From NCBI GenBank assembly GCA_037953625.1, contig CM075652.1:80133501-80197500 (forward strand): DNA of 64,000 nt. The letters are read 5' to 3'. This stretch comes from Crotalaria pallida (lineage: Eukaryota > Streptophyta > Magnoliopsida > Fabales > Fabaceae). Shown here in pieces: positions 19,657 through 31,590 of the stretch. Each line of letters begins with the position of its first letter. The first letter of the stretch is position 1. The notes below the pieces were generated by a model, which was given only the letters and a program-made list of their open reading frames with translations, was not told the DNA's origin and made no database searches. The translations under genes and the position numbers were made by a program.

Positions 19657-20817
19657 ATGTCTATTATGGCAACTAGAAACCAAAATCACACCAACGCGAT
19701 GTTAGAGAGGATTACCGTGGTGCTGGAGTCCATGCAGCAACAGCGATCTCAGCAACCACCTCAATCGGTTAATCCCCCTCACCAGTGCAATGTGGGAAAC
19801 GCTGAGGCAAAGAGTCTGGCAGATTTTAGGAGTTGTAATCCACCCAAATTCAAAGGAGGATTTAAACCTGAGGAGGCCAGTAAGTGGATTCATACCATGG
19901 ACAAGATTTTGAGAACTTTGGATTGCACGGAAGCTCAGAAAGTAGCATATGCAGTCTACATGCTAGAGGATGAAGCTGAGAAATGGTGGAATCACACGGT
20001 TCAGCTCCTACACTATGAAGGAAGGGATGTGAATTGGGGTGTATTTATGGAGAAGTTTCTCAGTAAATACTTCCCTGAGGATTTGAGGAGAAAGAAGGAG
20101 GTGGAGTTCTTGCAGCTGAAACAAGGAAACATGAGTGTGGGGGAGTACGCGGCCAAGTTTGAGGAGTTGATGAAGTACTCTCCATACTATCATAACAACC
20201 CTGATGAAAGGAGCAAGTGTATCAAGTTGGAGGGAGGCTTAAGGCCCAAACTAAAGTCAATTTTCAGCTACCAACGGATTCAAAGCTTTCCTGCACTTGT
20301 GGACATGTGTAGGATGTATGAAGATGACAAGAAAGCTGAAGAGTTGCAAGCAACCGAGGGAAAAGATAGCAGGAATTATGGACCTCAAAGGCGCAAGGGT
20401 TTTAACAACCGAGGCAAGAGTCCGTATGATCGCCGAGGGAAAGGCAAAGGGAAGATTGGAGGTAATGACGAAAGGAACTTTCGAAGCGAGGCTCCATTCT
20501 GTGACAAGTGCAAGCGCCATCATTATGGCCGTTTTTGTTGGGGAACAAGTGGCTATTTCAACTGTGGGAAACCGGGACACTTTGCGAAAGACTGCAAGGA
20601 ACCGGTCAAAGCCAATTCAAGAGGGGCAGCTAATAGGCCCGTGGTTCAAGGAAGGGTTTTCACACTTAGTGGTGTGGAGGCAAGCCGATCTTCTGATCTG
20701 GTGCAAGGTAATTACTTGCTAAATGGTCAGCTTTGTAATGTTTTGTTTGATTTTGGTGCAATGTATTCATTCGTTTCATATGAATGCGTAGATCATTTGA
20801 GTTTACCTATGTCTTAA
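19657..20817 (+). pseudogene. gag: Gag and start of protease of C, truncated by a stop
   Basis: 386 codons before a TAA. Residues about 70-200 are a gypsy retrotransposon Gag domain (KWIHTMDKIL, AEKWW, KYFPEDLRR, SVGEYAAKFEEL). A zinc knuckle lies at 300-313, but its first Cys is Tyr (YFNC...H...C). The protease active site at 365-367 reads DFG rather than the usual DSG/DTG. The frame continues directly after the TAA at 20815-20817 into protease and RT, so Gag and Pol form one frame in this family. The altered knuckle and active site indicate loss of function. Confidence 0.9.
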
Positions 20818-22725
20818 TTGTCATATACTCTGAAAGTAGAAACCCCTACTAATGCTCCTATAGTTGTTTCTAGAGCATGTCTTAACTGGTGTATAGAAGT
20901 GTTAGGACAAACCTCTAGGGTAGATTTGATCTGTTTACCCTTATCACAATTTGATGTGATCTTGGGGATGGACTGGTTAAGTCGAAACCAAGTGATCATC
21001 GATTGTGATAGAAAAGTCGTGATCTGTAGAAACCCGAAACCTTCAGGCTATATGTGCTTTTTCAACATTGAAGTGGAGGAGAAAGGCCCAAAGATTGAAG
21101 AGATCTCCGTTGTCAGAGACTTTCCGGAGGTATTCGCTGATGAGATACCGGGTTTGCCACCGAAAAGAGAGATTGAATTTGGAATCGACTTAGTTCCGGG
21201 AGCTGGTCCCATTTCTATCGCTCCTTATAGAATGGCACCACCGGAAATGGCCGAGATGAAGAAGCAGATTGAAGAATTGTTACAAAAGTAGATGATCCGA
21301 CCAAGTGTATCACCATGGGGTGCTCCGGTTCTGTTCGTCAAGAAGAAAGATGGTAGTATGAGGATGTGCATCAACTACTGGCAGTTGAACAAGGTCACAA
21401 TCAAGAATAAGTATCCTTTACCAAGGATCGATGACCTTATGGATCAAGTTCGTGGGGCTTCAGTATTTTCCAAGATTGATCTGAGATCAGGATACCATCA
21501 GATCAGGATTAGAGAAGAGGATATCTCCAAGACTGCATTTCGATCCCGATACGGGCATTATGAGTATGTTGTGATGTCGTTCGGATTGACCAATGCACCA
21601 GCTATTTTCATGGACTACATGAATCGAATCTTTAGACCCTATCTAGATTCATTCGTGGTTGTGTTCATTGACGATATCCTTATTTACTCTAAGAGTCCGG
21701 AGGAGCATGCTGAACACTTGAGGATAGTGTTGAGTATCCTGAAAGAGAAGCAGTTGTACGCCAAACTTGCAAAGTGTGAGTTCTGGCTGGAGGAGGTTAA
21801 ATTTTTGGGGCATGTGATCTCGAACAAGGGGATACCAGTTGACCCAGCGAAAGTAAGCTCAGTTTTGCAATAGGAACAACCGAAGTCGGTCACGGAGGTG
21901 AGAAGCTTTTTTGGTTTGGCTGGCTATTACAGAAGATTTATAGAAGGTTTCTCTAATATAGCGCTACCCTTGACGAAGTTAACTCGGAAAGATCAACCAT
22001 TTATCTGGGATGAGAAGTGTGAAAGGAGTTTCCGAGAGTTGAAAGAAAGATTGACATCATCCCCTGTGTTGATTTTGCCTGATACACAGAAGAGTTTCGA
22101 GGTGTATTGTGATGCATCGAAACAAGGACTTGGAAGTGTTTTGATGCAAGATGGGAAGGTAGTCGCTTATGCCTCGAGACAGTTAAAAGTTCATGAAATG
22201 AACTACCCAACTCATGATCTAGAGCTGGCAGCGGTTGTCTTCGCTCTAAAGATTTGGAGGCACTATCTCTATGGCACTACGTTCCGGGTGTTTAGTGACC
22301 ATAAGAGCTTAAAGTACCTCTTTGACCAGAAAGAGTTGAACATGAGGCAACGCCAATGGATGGAGTTCTTGAAGGATTATGAGTTCGAGCTTTATTACCA
22401 TCCTGGGAAAGCAAACGTGATGGCAGATGCATTGAGTCGAAAAGCAATGCATATCAGTTCGATGATGGTCAAAGAAGCTGCATTGATTGAAGAGTTTAGA
22501 GATTTGAGCCTGACAATGCAAGTGGAACCGACAAGTGTCAAGATGGGGATGCTGCAAATTGCTAATGAGTTCTTGAAAAGGAGTCGTGAATTGCAACAAG
22601 AAGATGAGGGACTCAAGGAAAAGAGGAAGCTTATGGAGGAAGGCAAGGAGTTAGAGTTCCAAGAAGGAAAGGATGGAATCCTTCGCTTTAAAGAAGGATT
22701 TGTGTGCCTGATAATCGGGAGGTAA
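20818..22725 (+). pseudogene. pol: Protease C-term, RT and RNase H of C, broken by stops
   Basis: Same frame as gag, interrupted by TAG at 21289-21291 and 21871-21873. It shows protease-linker DVILGMDWL, RT motifs (LPPKREIEF, KNKYPLPRIDDL, SKIDLRSGYHQI, catalytic FIDDILIYS near 21666-21692) and RNase H motifs (YCDASKQGLG, SDHKSLKYLF, ADALSRK). Just before 22725 the frame shifts; the following integrase is read in another frame starting within 22704. It would be reverse transcriptase/RNase H if intact, and cannot yield a full polyprotein as it stands. Confidence 0.92.
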
Positions 22726-24002
22726 GGAGAATGATTCTGGATGAAGCGCATAAGAGCAAGATGAGTATGCATCCGGGACCTACCAAAATGTATCAGGACC
22801 TGAAGAAGATGTTTTGGTGGCCTGGGTTAAAGAAAGATGTGGCTAGTTACGTGGCGTGTTGTCTGGTGTGTCAGAAGGCGAAAGTGGAACACCAAAGGCT
22901 AGGAGGAGAATTACTTCCATTAGAGATTCCATTATGGAAGTGGGATAGTATCTCGATGGATTTCGTGTCTGGATTGCCAAGGACAGCTATTGGTCATGAT
23001 GCAATCTGGGTGATCGTAGATCGCTTGACCAAGTCAGCGCATTTTATCCCCGTTAATATGCGCTACTCTTTGGAAAAGCTCACTCAGTTGTATATCAAGG
23101 AAGTTGTTCGCCTGCATGGGGTACCATCAAGTATCGTGTCAGATCGCGATCCGAGGTTTACGTCGAAGTTTTGGCAAGATCTGCATAGAGCTCTAAGTTC
23201 AAGACTAAAGTTGAGTTTTGCATACCACCCTCAGACTGATGGTCAAACGGAAAGGACTATTCAGTCACTGGAGGACATCTTAAGAGCTTGTGTATTGGAA
23301 GGTCAAGGGAATTGGGAACAAATGTTGCCGCTCGTGGAATTTACCTACAAAAACAGTTATCACGCGAGCATCAGTATGGCACCATTTGAAGCTCTGTATG
23401 GAAGAAGGTGCCAGACACCATTATGTTGGTTTCAAGTGGGGGAGAGTTCTCTGGTTGGACCAGACTTTGTGCAAGAAACAACTGAGAAGATCAGAATGAT
23501 ACAAGAGAAGATGAAGATGGCTCAGAGTAGGCAGAAAAGCTATGCTGATAGGAGGAGGAAACCCTTAGAATTTGCTGAAGGTGACCATGTGTTCATTAGA
23601 ATAGTACGGACCAAAGGTGTTAGTGGAGCCTTAAAAACTCAGAAACTATCACCTAAGTTTATTGGTCCCTACCAGATTCTTAAAAGAGTCGGCCCAGTAA
23701 ACCTATCAATTAGCCCTGCCCCCATCACTAGTGAATCTTCATAATGTGTTTCACGTGTCTCAGTTAAAAAGCTATGTCTACGATCCCACCATCGTCCTCA
23801 GAATCCAACCTGATGACCTAGAAATCCAAGAGAACCTAACCTTTGAAGCCATGCCTATTCGCATTGAAGATCGAAGAGTCAAGCAGCTTAGAGGGAAAGA
23901 TATTTGTTTGATCAAAGTTATTGGGTTTATGGTGATGTGATGGAAGCATCTTGGGAATTAGAGGATAAGATGCGTCAGGACTATCCTAAATTGTTTGTAT
24001 AA
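22704..24002 (+). pseudogene. pol: Integrase and chromodomain-like tail of C, frameshifted
   Basis: An HHCC zinc-binding region (H and H in EAHKSKMSMH, then CLVC), a DDE core (IVDRLTKSAHF, SDRDPRF, and E in GQTERTIQ) and the GPY/F-like segment IGPYQI are readable from 22704 to about 23690. A frameshift near 23698-23704 moves the frame to that of 23731 (NVFHVSQLK, RIEDRRVKQLRGK). Another near 23930 leads to the tail ASWELEDKMRQDYPKLF ending with TAA at 24000-24002. That tail matches the C-terminal chromodomain type of Tekay/Del chromoviruses, thought to direct integration to heterochromatin. Confidence 0.9.
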
Positions 24003-24029
24003 GTTGAATTTCGGGGACGAAATTCCTTG

Positions 24030-24044
24030 TAAGTGGGGAAGTAG
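24030..24044 (+). promoter_or_regulatory. Polypurine tract of C
   Basis: AAGTGGGGAAGTAG directly before the right LTR, preceded by TTTCGGGGACGAAATTCC. Confidence 0.88.
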
Positions 24045-25364
24045 TGTAACACCCAAAAATTTTAATCCCTGATTAATGAAAGGTTAATTATAAAATTTAT
24101 TATAATTAATTATTTCTATTATTAATCTTTGATTAAAATATGTGATTATGTTATTAGTGGATGTATGAATTTATTTTTGTAAGTATATTTATGCATAAAA
24201 TAAACATTTTGCATATTAGTCCCTGAGTTGGGACCTAGAGGTAATTATAGGAAAGTTTTTGGGGGGAAAGTAAATAAAATTATTATTTTTCAAAAACTGG
24301 TCAAAACACTCGAGTATTTCTGAAAATACTCGAGTATTCTGGACAGAGTTGCACGAGTTAGTGCGTTTGGTGAATCACCACCACCGATTCCCTTCCTTTG
24401 CCACGAAAACACCTCTCAACCACGTTTCCCGTTGTCGTGTCGATCTGCATGGGCCTCCAATCAGTCTATATAAGCCAATCAAGCTCGAATTGTTGAGGCA
24501 TTTGGTCAAATTCGAGTTTGTTGTTCAAGTTAGCGTTCCTGAGTTTGAGCATTCGATTCTCCCTCTGTGCCTGGATTTGAGAAACAAATTATACACCAAT
24601 ACAAAGCTCACATCTAGAGCTTTGTATAGACACCAAATTCGTGAGACGAGTGTGTGTGAGGAGAAGGAATTGAAGCTTGGAAGTTGGAGCTGTTTCTATC
24701 AAGCCTTTTTTCTGGAGCTTACTTGGAGCTTTGATTTTGGTAAGCTCACGAGTTCTCTGAGTCTTAATTCAGTTTCTATAGTTAGTAGATGTTGCATAGA
24801 GTATAGAAATACTAATTTCCCCAATTTCTATCTCTGTTTCCTATGTCAACCAATTCCATTTTGGACCTCCACTCAAAACTGTCCCGCATGTGATGCTTGA
24901 AGAGGTTTTTGGTGTTGTGGTGCTTTCTTTTGCAAATCTCTTGTTGATTCACGTCTGTAAGGTAAGGGGAAGTCTTTCTATGCACTAGATAGAGTTTAAA
25001 TTCCATGATTTTCATTAGAGAGCCACCAAGAGGCTCTAAGGGCTTAGATTGAATAAGGAATTTGGTTTGGAGACCAACTTATGCTCTATTGTTGTTTTGA
25101 GCAAGTTTCATATAATGCATGCAATCTGTATTGAGCTTTATTTCACAAGTTTATTGAGTATTTTGCAATTTGATATGTTAAGTTGTGAAATTGTATGTTT
25201 TATGCATAATCTCTTGATTCTCTGTCAAATCTGTTAATTGATGTGTTGTAAGTGTTTGAGCTTGTTCAATATGTGTTATATGAAATCTGTTCATCATTGG
25301 ATTGGACTAGAAATGGTTAGAATTGAAAAGAAAACCAAGTTTCCAGTCTGTTCTTCAAGAAAAG

Positions 25365-25618
25365 ACTCGAGTACTTGGCTGGATACTCGAGTAAAATTTT
25401 GATAAAACAGTGTATTTTGGGTTAGAACACTCGAGTATCAGGCCCAGCACTCGAGTATTAACTGATGCTCAGAAACTTGTTCTGATAAATCACTCGAGTA
25501 ATGCATGAGTCACTCGAGTATTCTGGATTTGATGAAGAACACTCGAGTACTCATTAATCACTCGAGTAATCTGGACAAAACTAATGAACCACTCGAGTAT
25601 TCTGAAGAACACTCGAGT
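25365..25618. repeat. ACTCGAGT octamer array, right LTR of C
   Basis: Ten intact ACTCGAGT palindromes in 254 bp, matching the left-LTR array. Confidence 0.95.
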
Positions 25619-26352
25619 ATTTTACTCAGAATATTAAAAAATTATATTTTTAATTCTGAATCATTGATTAATACTTAAATGACAATAATCCAAGTGATCT
25701 AAGACTTAAAGGAAACTGATTGATGATATGGTAAATTTTCGTTTGAATGACGAGACGCTGCTCGGGTGGCACGTCAGGTATTATTAACAAGAAAAACATC
25801 AATCAATTCCTTTAAGCGAAAAATAATGCATTCATTTTGGAGTCTGGATAATAGATCGTTTATCATGATTTGGTAACTTGAGGAGGGCCTCTGGGAGTGC
25901 CAATTGATGGCTCGCTTGATGACACGTTATGGTTGACGTCGTGGTCGACATAGGAAGATGCTGATAGTATGGTTATACCGTTTGAACGATAGGACGTGCT
26001 CGGGTGGCAGGAATTCCAAGCTTGTCGTGTACATTCTTGGTGAATGTACGAATGTTGTACACCTAGGAGTACAACGCACTGTTGAGTGCTGGACGAAGTA
26101 AAGGATGGACGTCAGAGAGTGTCATAGAATGATGGAGATAGGCTTGAGAGCTAAGTTCATACATCATGCCACTCATTTAAACTAAGATTGATAAATGAAA
26201 TAAGTATGAGCATCTTACTTGCATCCTATATCTGCTAAATGCTAAATGTGAGTGTTGTTTATTGTTGCATGTATATACCTTCACATTGTACATACATTTA
26301 TGCTCTATTGATTATGTGTATAGAATTGCTTACCCCTATGCCCTTGTAGGTG

Positions 26353-26823
26353 ATGTCACGTTACATCGCTTGCATCGAGATCCGGCCACTTCCTAGTTGT
26401 ACATGAATCTACGAGGACCATCGCGCGGTGTTCGAGGGAGAGGTAGAGGTTACCTTCTACCACCCGAACCCGCTGATTCGATTTCATCCTCGTAGATTTA
26501 GGATTCCCATCATATACACTATGCATGTACCACCTTTTTACACATATCATGGACCACCTCCCACACGACCAGCTCGCTCGTATCATAGTTTCCGTTTTTG
26601 ACCTACCCGCTCACACCCTTTTTCTTCGAGAGTCATCCGCGAGGAGACTCCTCCATCTAATCCGAGGAGCCCTGTTCGGGTCTCACCATCTCCTGACCCG
26701 GTACCCAGTGGTAGGGTGCCCACTCCATCTGATGAGATCGAGGAGGACCCAGTGGAGGACGAGAGTGGAGGCGAGCCAGTCGTACACTCTACCGGGAGCC
26801 AGTGGAGGGATGACGATCCCTAG
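26353..26823 (+). pseudogene. Broken copy of the LTR-encoded protein, right LTR of C
   Basis: Same start context (TTGTAG/GTGATG), same length and no indel relative to 18222-18692, but a TGA at codon 18 (26404-26406) and a few amino-acid changes. Since both LTRs are copied from one template at insertion, the stop arose after insertion or during the last replication cycle. Confidence 0.85.
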
Positions 26824-27544
26824 GTATGTGCATAGGGTACATGATGAGGATCAGGGGATCCGGTGTGAGGATGCTGTGGAGGAGATACTACTGCTGCTGC
26901 TGTTGATGATGACTGATGATGTTTACTGCTTCTACTATCTAGAGACTACTACTACTACTCATGCTGCCAGATCTATGTGACCAACTCTAGAGTTTCATAT
27001 TTTTGTGATGTATATTTTGTAGATATACTTTTGAGAACTCTAGGGTTATGGTTTTACTTTTGGTATAGATCTTTTATGATGGACTTGTATATGGATCTTG
27101 GAGATATGACCATGGGACTATGTACTTTATGACTTATATATATATATATGCATATTATGTTCACATTACAATTATTCATAGTTCCACTATTTTCGCTTAC
27201 TCCGATTTAACTTATTTAAAGAATTCGGCTACGATAGAAATGAATGGTATCAGTTCCGCAAAATGAAAGAAAGGATGACATCGCTTAATTTCTATTATAT
27301 CAATACGATTTCAAAGTACTGATGCTATCCAGTTTGTGAAAAGGTTTTAGAGTATACCGAATTCAACACAATGTTTAAAATGATATGAACTATCCTCTCC
27401 AAGAATTCCATGTTTTGATTGTGCACCCGTTTTTAAAGAGAAATTTTATTTCTACATTTTCTAAATACTTACAAGTCCATATTTTATCCGAGTAATAGTA
27501 TAATTAGTATATTAATTACTTGGAATTCGATAAAGGGTGTCACA

Positions 27545-27995
27545 GACCCTATGGCCAAACTAATAATGATAAAAGGATACTTGTCACAGGTTAGGTCGGA
27601 AGGACCTGGTCATGAGACCCTGTGGCTAATTAAAATGAGAACCGGCGCCGGTTAGGTCGGAAGGACCTGGTCATGAGACCCGGTGGCTTAATAACAGGAA
27701 TGAACTGGTGCAGGTTAGGTTGTATGATCTGGTCATGAGACCCCGTATCCTATTACAGGTTATATCGTACAATCTGGTCATGAGACCATGTAACCAATTA
27801 AATAAATAGGAAGTTAACAGGAATAAACTGGTGCAGGCTAGGTTGTATGATCTGGTCATGAGACCCTGTATCCTGTTACAAGTTAGATCGTACAATCTGG
27901 TCATGAGACCCTATGGCCAAATAGTAAAATGGAAAGTAATAAGACTGAGCGGATGCAGGTTAGGTCTAAAGGGCCTGGTCATGAGACCCTGCAGC
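27545..27995 (+). repeat. H tandem palindrome array, main part
   Basis: Seven further units of the type AGGTC-GGAAG-GACCT-GGTC-ATGA-GACC, irregularly spaced. The second stem (GGTC/GACC) is constant. The first stem varies and partly co-varies: AGGTC/GACCT in some units, AGAT/ATCT in the unit near 27883. Plant-LTR U3/leader satellites of this kind are common, but the arm changes are notable. Confidence 0.85.
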
Positions 27996-28139
27996 CAAAG
28001 GATTGAAAAAAAAGAAATGAGAACTAAAATGAGAAAAAGATACTAAAGCCAACGGAAAAGAAAGAAAGAGATAAAGAAGGAAAACAAGAAAGAAAAGTAA
28101 ATGGAAAGACTAGAATGAAAAGAAGTGGAATGAGTAATT

Positions 28140-29762
28140 GTTCTGATTGATTTTGTTTCTTTAACCAAGTTTTGATATGTGAATAGCTTGTGTAAGTATG
28201 TGGCTGTGTTGATGAGTCGAAGTCTTAGATTAAGTGTTGTACATTTTGATTTAGAAGGTAGTCTTGTGTTTTAGAATTTTTATTTTACTTTTGCCTGGGA
28301 CATGCAAAATGCTAGGTTTGGGGGTGTGATGAAGGTCTAATATATGATGTTTTAAGGCTTAATTTCACTTCCTTTTGCTTGGGTTTTAGCTTGCTTCTCT
28401 TGTAATTATAGGTATTTTGTATTAGTTTTAGCAATTTTTAGTTTATTAGAATCCTTTGAACGTTTTGATCCATTTTGGGTTTGTTTCAGGTACTTTCGAA
28501 GCTTAAATGAAGAAAATATATATGGAGCATGAAAGGGGACGAAAAGACCTTGAAAATGGCACAAGAACGGATAAAAACGGAGTCGGAGCAGGTCCGCACG
28601 CCCATGCCCACAGACCCGAGCGCCCAGGCGCGCGCATCGCGGTAAAATGACAGTGTTCGGTATTTTGCCCATAACTTAACCTACCCTTATCCAAATGAGG
28701 CGATCTTGGTATCATTTTAAAGCTAAGGAAAAGATCTATAACTTTGCCGGATATAGCCTTGATCAAATTCGTCCATCTTTGGGGCCAAAAGCAGGGCCGA
28801 AGTTGCGTGTCAGACATGAGAAGGCCCAATTGGGCCAATTTCTGATCAGTTTTGAAGGATTTTGATAAGATTAGGATTTTATCTACTTATTTATGTTTTT
28901 ACTTTTTAGGATTAGTTTAGGAAGAGATTAGAGAGTCATAATCAGTTATCGTTAGAGATTAGAAATCATTGAGGGAGATTGCATTCTCTGGAGAGCATTC
29001 GGAGGAGGAATCCATTGAAGGCTGAAGATTCAGATCAAGGGTTAGTGGTAATTTAGGAATGAATTATTTCTATTCTTATTTGTTCTTCTTCTCTATGATG
29101 TGTAACTAAACCCTCTTGTGTTTGGAACATGTGGATTTGATTATGTAGTTTATTTATATGAATTAATGTTTTTCCGTTCTTAAATCATGTGTTTGATTGT
29201 ATTTTATTTTCAATTCATAAATCTAGCTAATTTATGTCTTGTTTTGGATCTCTAATTCTTCAATTGAGAGATTAGGAATTAGAATAGGCCATGCCTTCAA
29301 ACAATATAGTTATTCAACAAGTAGGGATACAATTGGGTAATTATATAACATGATTAATTCTCTGTTCTTAATTAAGATTATTCAATGGTTTAATCTCTTA
29401 AGGAATTAAGGATTATCTAATTGAATAAGAAACGGTAATTATACAAGAGGGATCTAATAGTTACCAATTTAGGATTTCGTTCATGATTTAGGGAAAAACA
29501 TTGATTTATGATAAATAAATTAAATAATTAATGAAACTAGTTCCTAACCATCATTCATCCATTAATTAGTTGTTTTTATTTATTTTCCAACAGCAAAATA
29601 CTCTTCTAATTATTTTCTTTAATTCTGAAATTTAATAGATTTTACTCTTAATTACTCTTAGGTGAAAATAAGTTAAATAATTCTTGGTCCCTGATGGAAC
29701 GATATCTGGTCTTAACTGACTATATTACTATCCGATCTAGTATACTTGCTAGAGAGTGATCA
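28140..29762 (+). mobile_element. Remnant K, Athila/Tat-like gypsy 3' end and LTR, inside H
   Basis: GGGACATGCAAAATGCTAGG followed by TTTGGGGGTG (28316-28326) resembles the PPT region of Athila/Ogre-type elements. The text from TGATGAAGGTC (about 28327) runs through an LTR-like block. Near 29696 TCCCTGATGGAACGATATCTGG resembles the 3' LTR end of such elements. Limits are approximate, I found no target duplication, and no coding sequence is recognisable. The lineage is tentative. Confidence 0.45.
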
Positions 29763-29975
29763 AATGGGTACTAATAAGACTGTTGGTTGTGTATGATGCA
29801 TGTTGGGTTTGCCTAAATGGAAATATATGTGCTACGTGCTAATTGTGTTTGACTAGGTAGGTCATTATGTTCAGTTAGAAACTACTCGCTACTTCATGTG
29901 TAAAGCTCACCCTTACAACCATTTTTCAGGTACTGAGCTTGAAGCTTGCACAGTTTTTGGCCGAACAGGATTACC

Positions 29976-29990
29976 CTCCACCACGTGGAG
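29976..29990 (+). repeat. Hairpin after the acceptor of LTR H
   Basis: CTCCAC-CAC-GTGGAG, perfect six-base stem, about 46 nt after TTTTTCAG/GTACTGAG. G and D have a different but equally paired stem at the same place. Confidence 0.7.
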
Positions 29991-30287
29991 TGGTCGTCTA
30001 TCACGAGTGAACCAAAGTATTAATTAAGTTAAAGATTGATATTTTGTAATTTAAAAGAATGTATTAGTTGTACGCCCTCGCTTGGATTATGTTGGGCATT
30101 ACGACTTAATTGTATGTTTTGATTAAATATTGTATGTTTTAAAATATTCTGGTCTGGACAGGTACAAGATTGGAAATTTTGGTAAAGTCCGAAATACAGA
30201 GGGAACACTGCGGATTTTTATCGAAATTTTCAAATACCAAATTTTCATAAAATCTTAAGTTAACTAAATTATTGTGAGGGTGTTACA

Positions 30288-31359
30288 GCATCAAAAGGCA
30301 AGTGGTCCATTGCGACCGCTTGATATTCCGGAATGGAAATGGGATACCATTGCCATGGATTTTGTGTCAGGTCTACCTAGAACTGCTGCAGGATGTGATG
30401 CCATTTGGGTTGTTGTAGACCGTTTAACTAAGTGTGCTCACTTTATCTCGATTCATAAGAAGTACACTCTGGAAAAGTTGACTCAATTGTATATTCGGGA
30501 CATAGTGAAGCTTCATGGTGTGCCCTCCAGCATAATATCGGATCGTGATCCTAGATTTTTATCCAGATTTTGGCAGAGTCTCCAGCAGGCTTTGGGTACT
30601 AAGTTAAAGTTTAGTACGGCTTATCATCCTCAAACCGATGGGCAATCTGAGCATACTATTCAAACTTTAGAGGATCTGCTGAGAGCTTGTGTGCTGGAAC
30701 AGGCTGGCAGTTGGGAGCAGTTGTTACCATTGATGGAGTTTACTTACAACAACAACTTTCACTCTAGCATTGGAATGACACCCTTTGAGGCACTATATGG
30801 CAGGAAGTGTAGAACGCCTCTCTATTGGTTCCAGATTGGTGAGAATTTGTTAACTGGACCAGAACTTGTGCAAGAGACTACTGAGAAGATCACTATGATT
30901 AAGAACAAGATGAAAACTTCTCAGGATCGTTAGAAAAGTTATGCAGATAAGTGTAGGAGACCTCTAGAGTTTGATGAAGGTGATCATGATTTTCTAAGAG
31001 TGTCCCCTACCACAGGAATCGGTCGGGCGATCAAGTCCAAGAAGTTGACTCCACGATTTGTTGGTCCATATCAGATTTTGGATAAGGTTAGTCCATTGGC
31101 ATACCGGATCACCTTACCTCCACATCTTTCCAAGCTTCATGATGTTTTCCATGTCTCACAACTAAGGAAATACATTCATGATCCTTCCCATGTAGTTGCT
31201 GTTGATGATTTTCCCTTGAGAGAGAACTTGACCTTTGAAGTTTTGCCAATCAGAATTGATGACAGGCGTGTTAAGCAACTCAGAGGCAAAGAGATCTTGT
31301 TGGTGAAGGTAATTTGGAACCGAAACAATGTGGAAGAGGCCACTTGGGAGCTAGAGGAC
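30288..31359 (+). pseudogene. pol: Integrase and chromodomain start of gypsy G, truncated by H and B
   Basis: It begins where LTR H ends, just past the zinc-finger region, in frame at HQKASGPLRP. The DDE core is complete (VVDRLTKCAHF, SDRDPRF, E in GQSEHTIQTLED), followed by KSYADK, FVGPYQIL and FHVSQLRKY. A TAG at 30931-30933 interrupts the frame. At 31359, in EEATWELED of the chromodomain, element B is inserted; the remaining codons resume at 37090. The N-terminal pol and gag of G are expected left of H, outside the window. Confidence 0.92.
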
Positions 31360-31504
31360 TGAGGAAACCGCAATTGGTGGTTGAAACAACTAAGGAACCC
31401 TAGGAGAACACCTAGAAGGGGGGTTGAATAGGTGTTTAAGAAACCTTGAAAGATTTTCGAACGAAATGAATCGAAACAATCAAAACGAATGATTTTTGCA
31501 AATT

Positions 31505-31590
31505 CTACAGCACTTAATCGATTAAGCTGAATTCTAATTGATTAAGACAGAAAGATCAAATTCTCTTAATCGATTAATAATCGATTATGA
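31505..31590. repeat. AATCGATT cluster, left LTR of B
   Basis: AATCGATT sites, with AATTGATT as a CpG-transition variant that is intact in the right LTR near 35678. A second cluster is at about 32525-32595 (right LTR 36660-36725), next to the promoter side. Confidence 0.9.

Larger units (their letters stand above)
8954..27544 (+). mobile_element. Gypsy element C (Tekay/Del-like chromovirus), complete but degenerate
   Basis: Both ends are TG..CA (TGTAACACC...GGGTGTCACA) with a 5-bp duplication GACCC at 8949-8953 and 27545-27549. The left LTR is 8954-19415 (about 3.48 kb once element A and its TSD are removed), the right LTR 24045-27544 (3,500 bp). An initiator-Met-type PBS, gag-pol remnants, a chromodomain-like tail and a PPT lie between. 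The coding part is interrupted by stops and frameshifts. Net element size is about 11.6 kb. It sits inside the H tandem array. Confidence 0.92.
24045..27544 (+). mobile_element. Right (3') LTR of C, 3,500 bp
   Basis: Uninterrupted reference copy. Octamers at 24308 and 24328, TATA at 24465-24474, predicted intron 24962-26349, octamer array 25365-25618 (twelve intact octamers in total), broken LTR ORF 26353-26823, TA run 27135-27149. One hairpin seen in the left copy (CATGTT..AACATG) has lost pairing here (TCATGATTTGGTAACTTGA). Confidence 0.92.
6386..30287 (+). mobile_element. LTR H, gypsy 3' LTR broken by elements C and K
   Basis: It starts TGTAACATCCC after a PPT and ends GGGTGTTACA at 30287, where the integrase of G begins in its pol frame. 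H therefore inserted into G's integrase; its right-hand target copy is GCATC (30288-30292) and the left copy is outside the window. H sequence is 6386-8953, 27550-~28140 and ~29763-30287. It contains a TATA-like run near 7190-7208, a CT-rich leader (about 7460-7520), a donor-like GAG/GTAAGG (7688/7689), a palindromic tandem array, an acceptor TTTTTCAG/GTACTGAG (29929/29930) and a hairpin at 29976-29990. Frames such as 7415-7660 lie in the leader and are not supported as genes. Confidence 0.75.
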
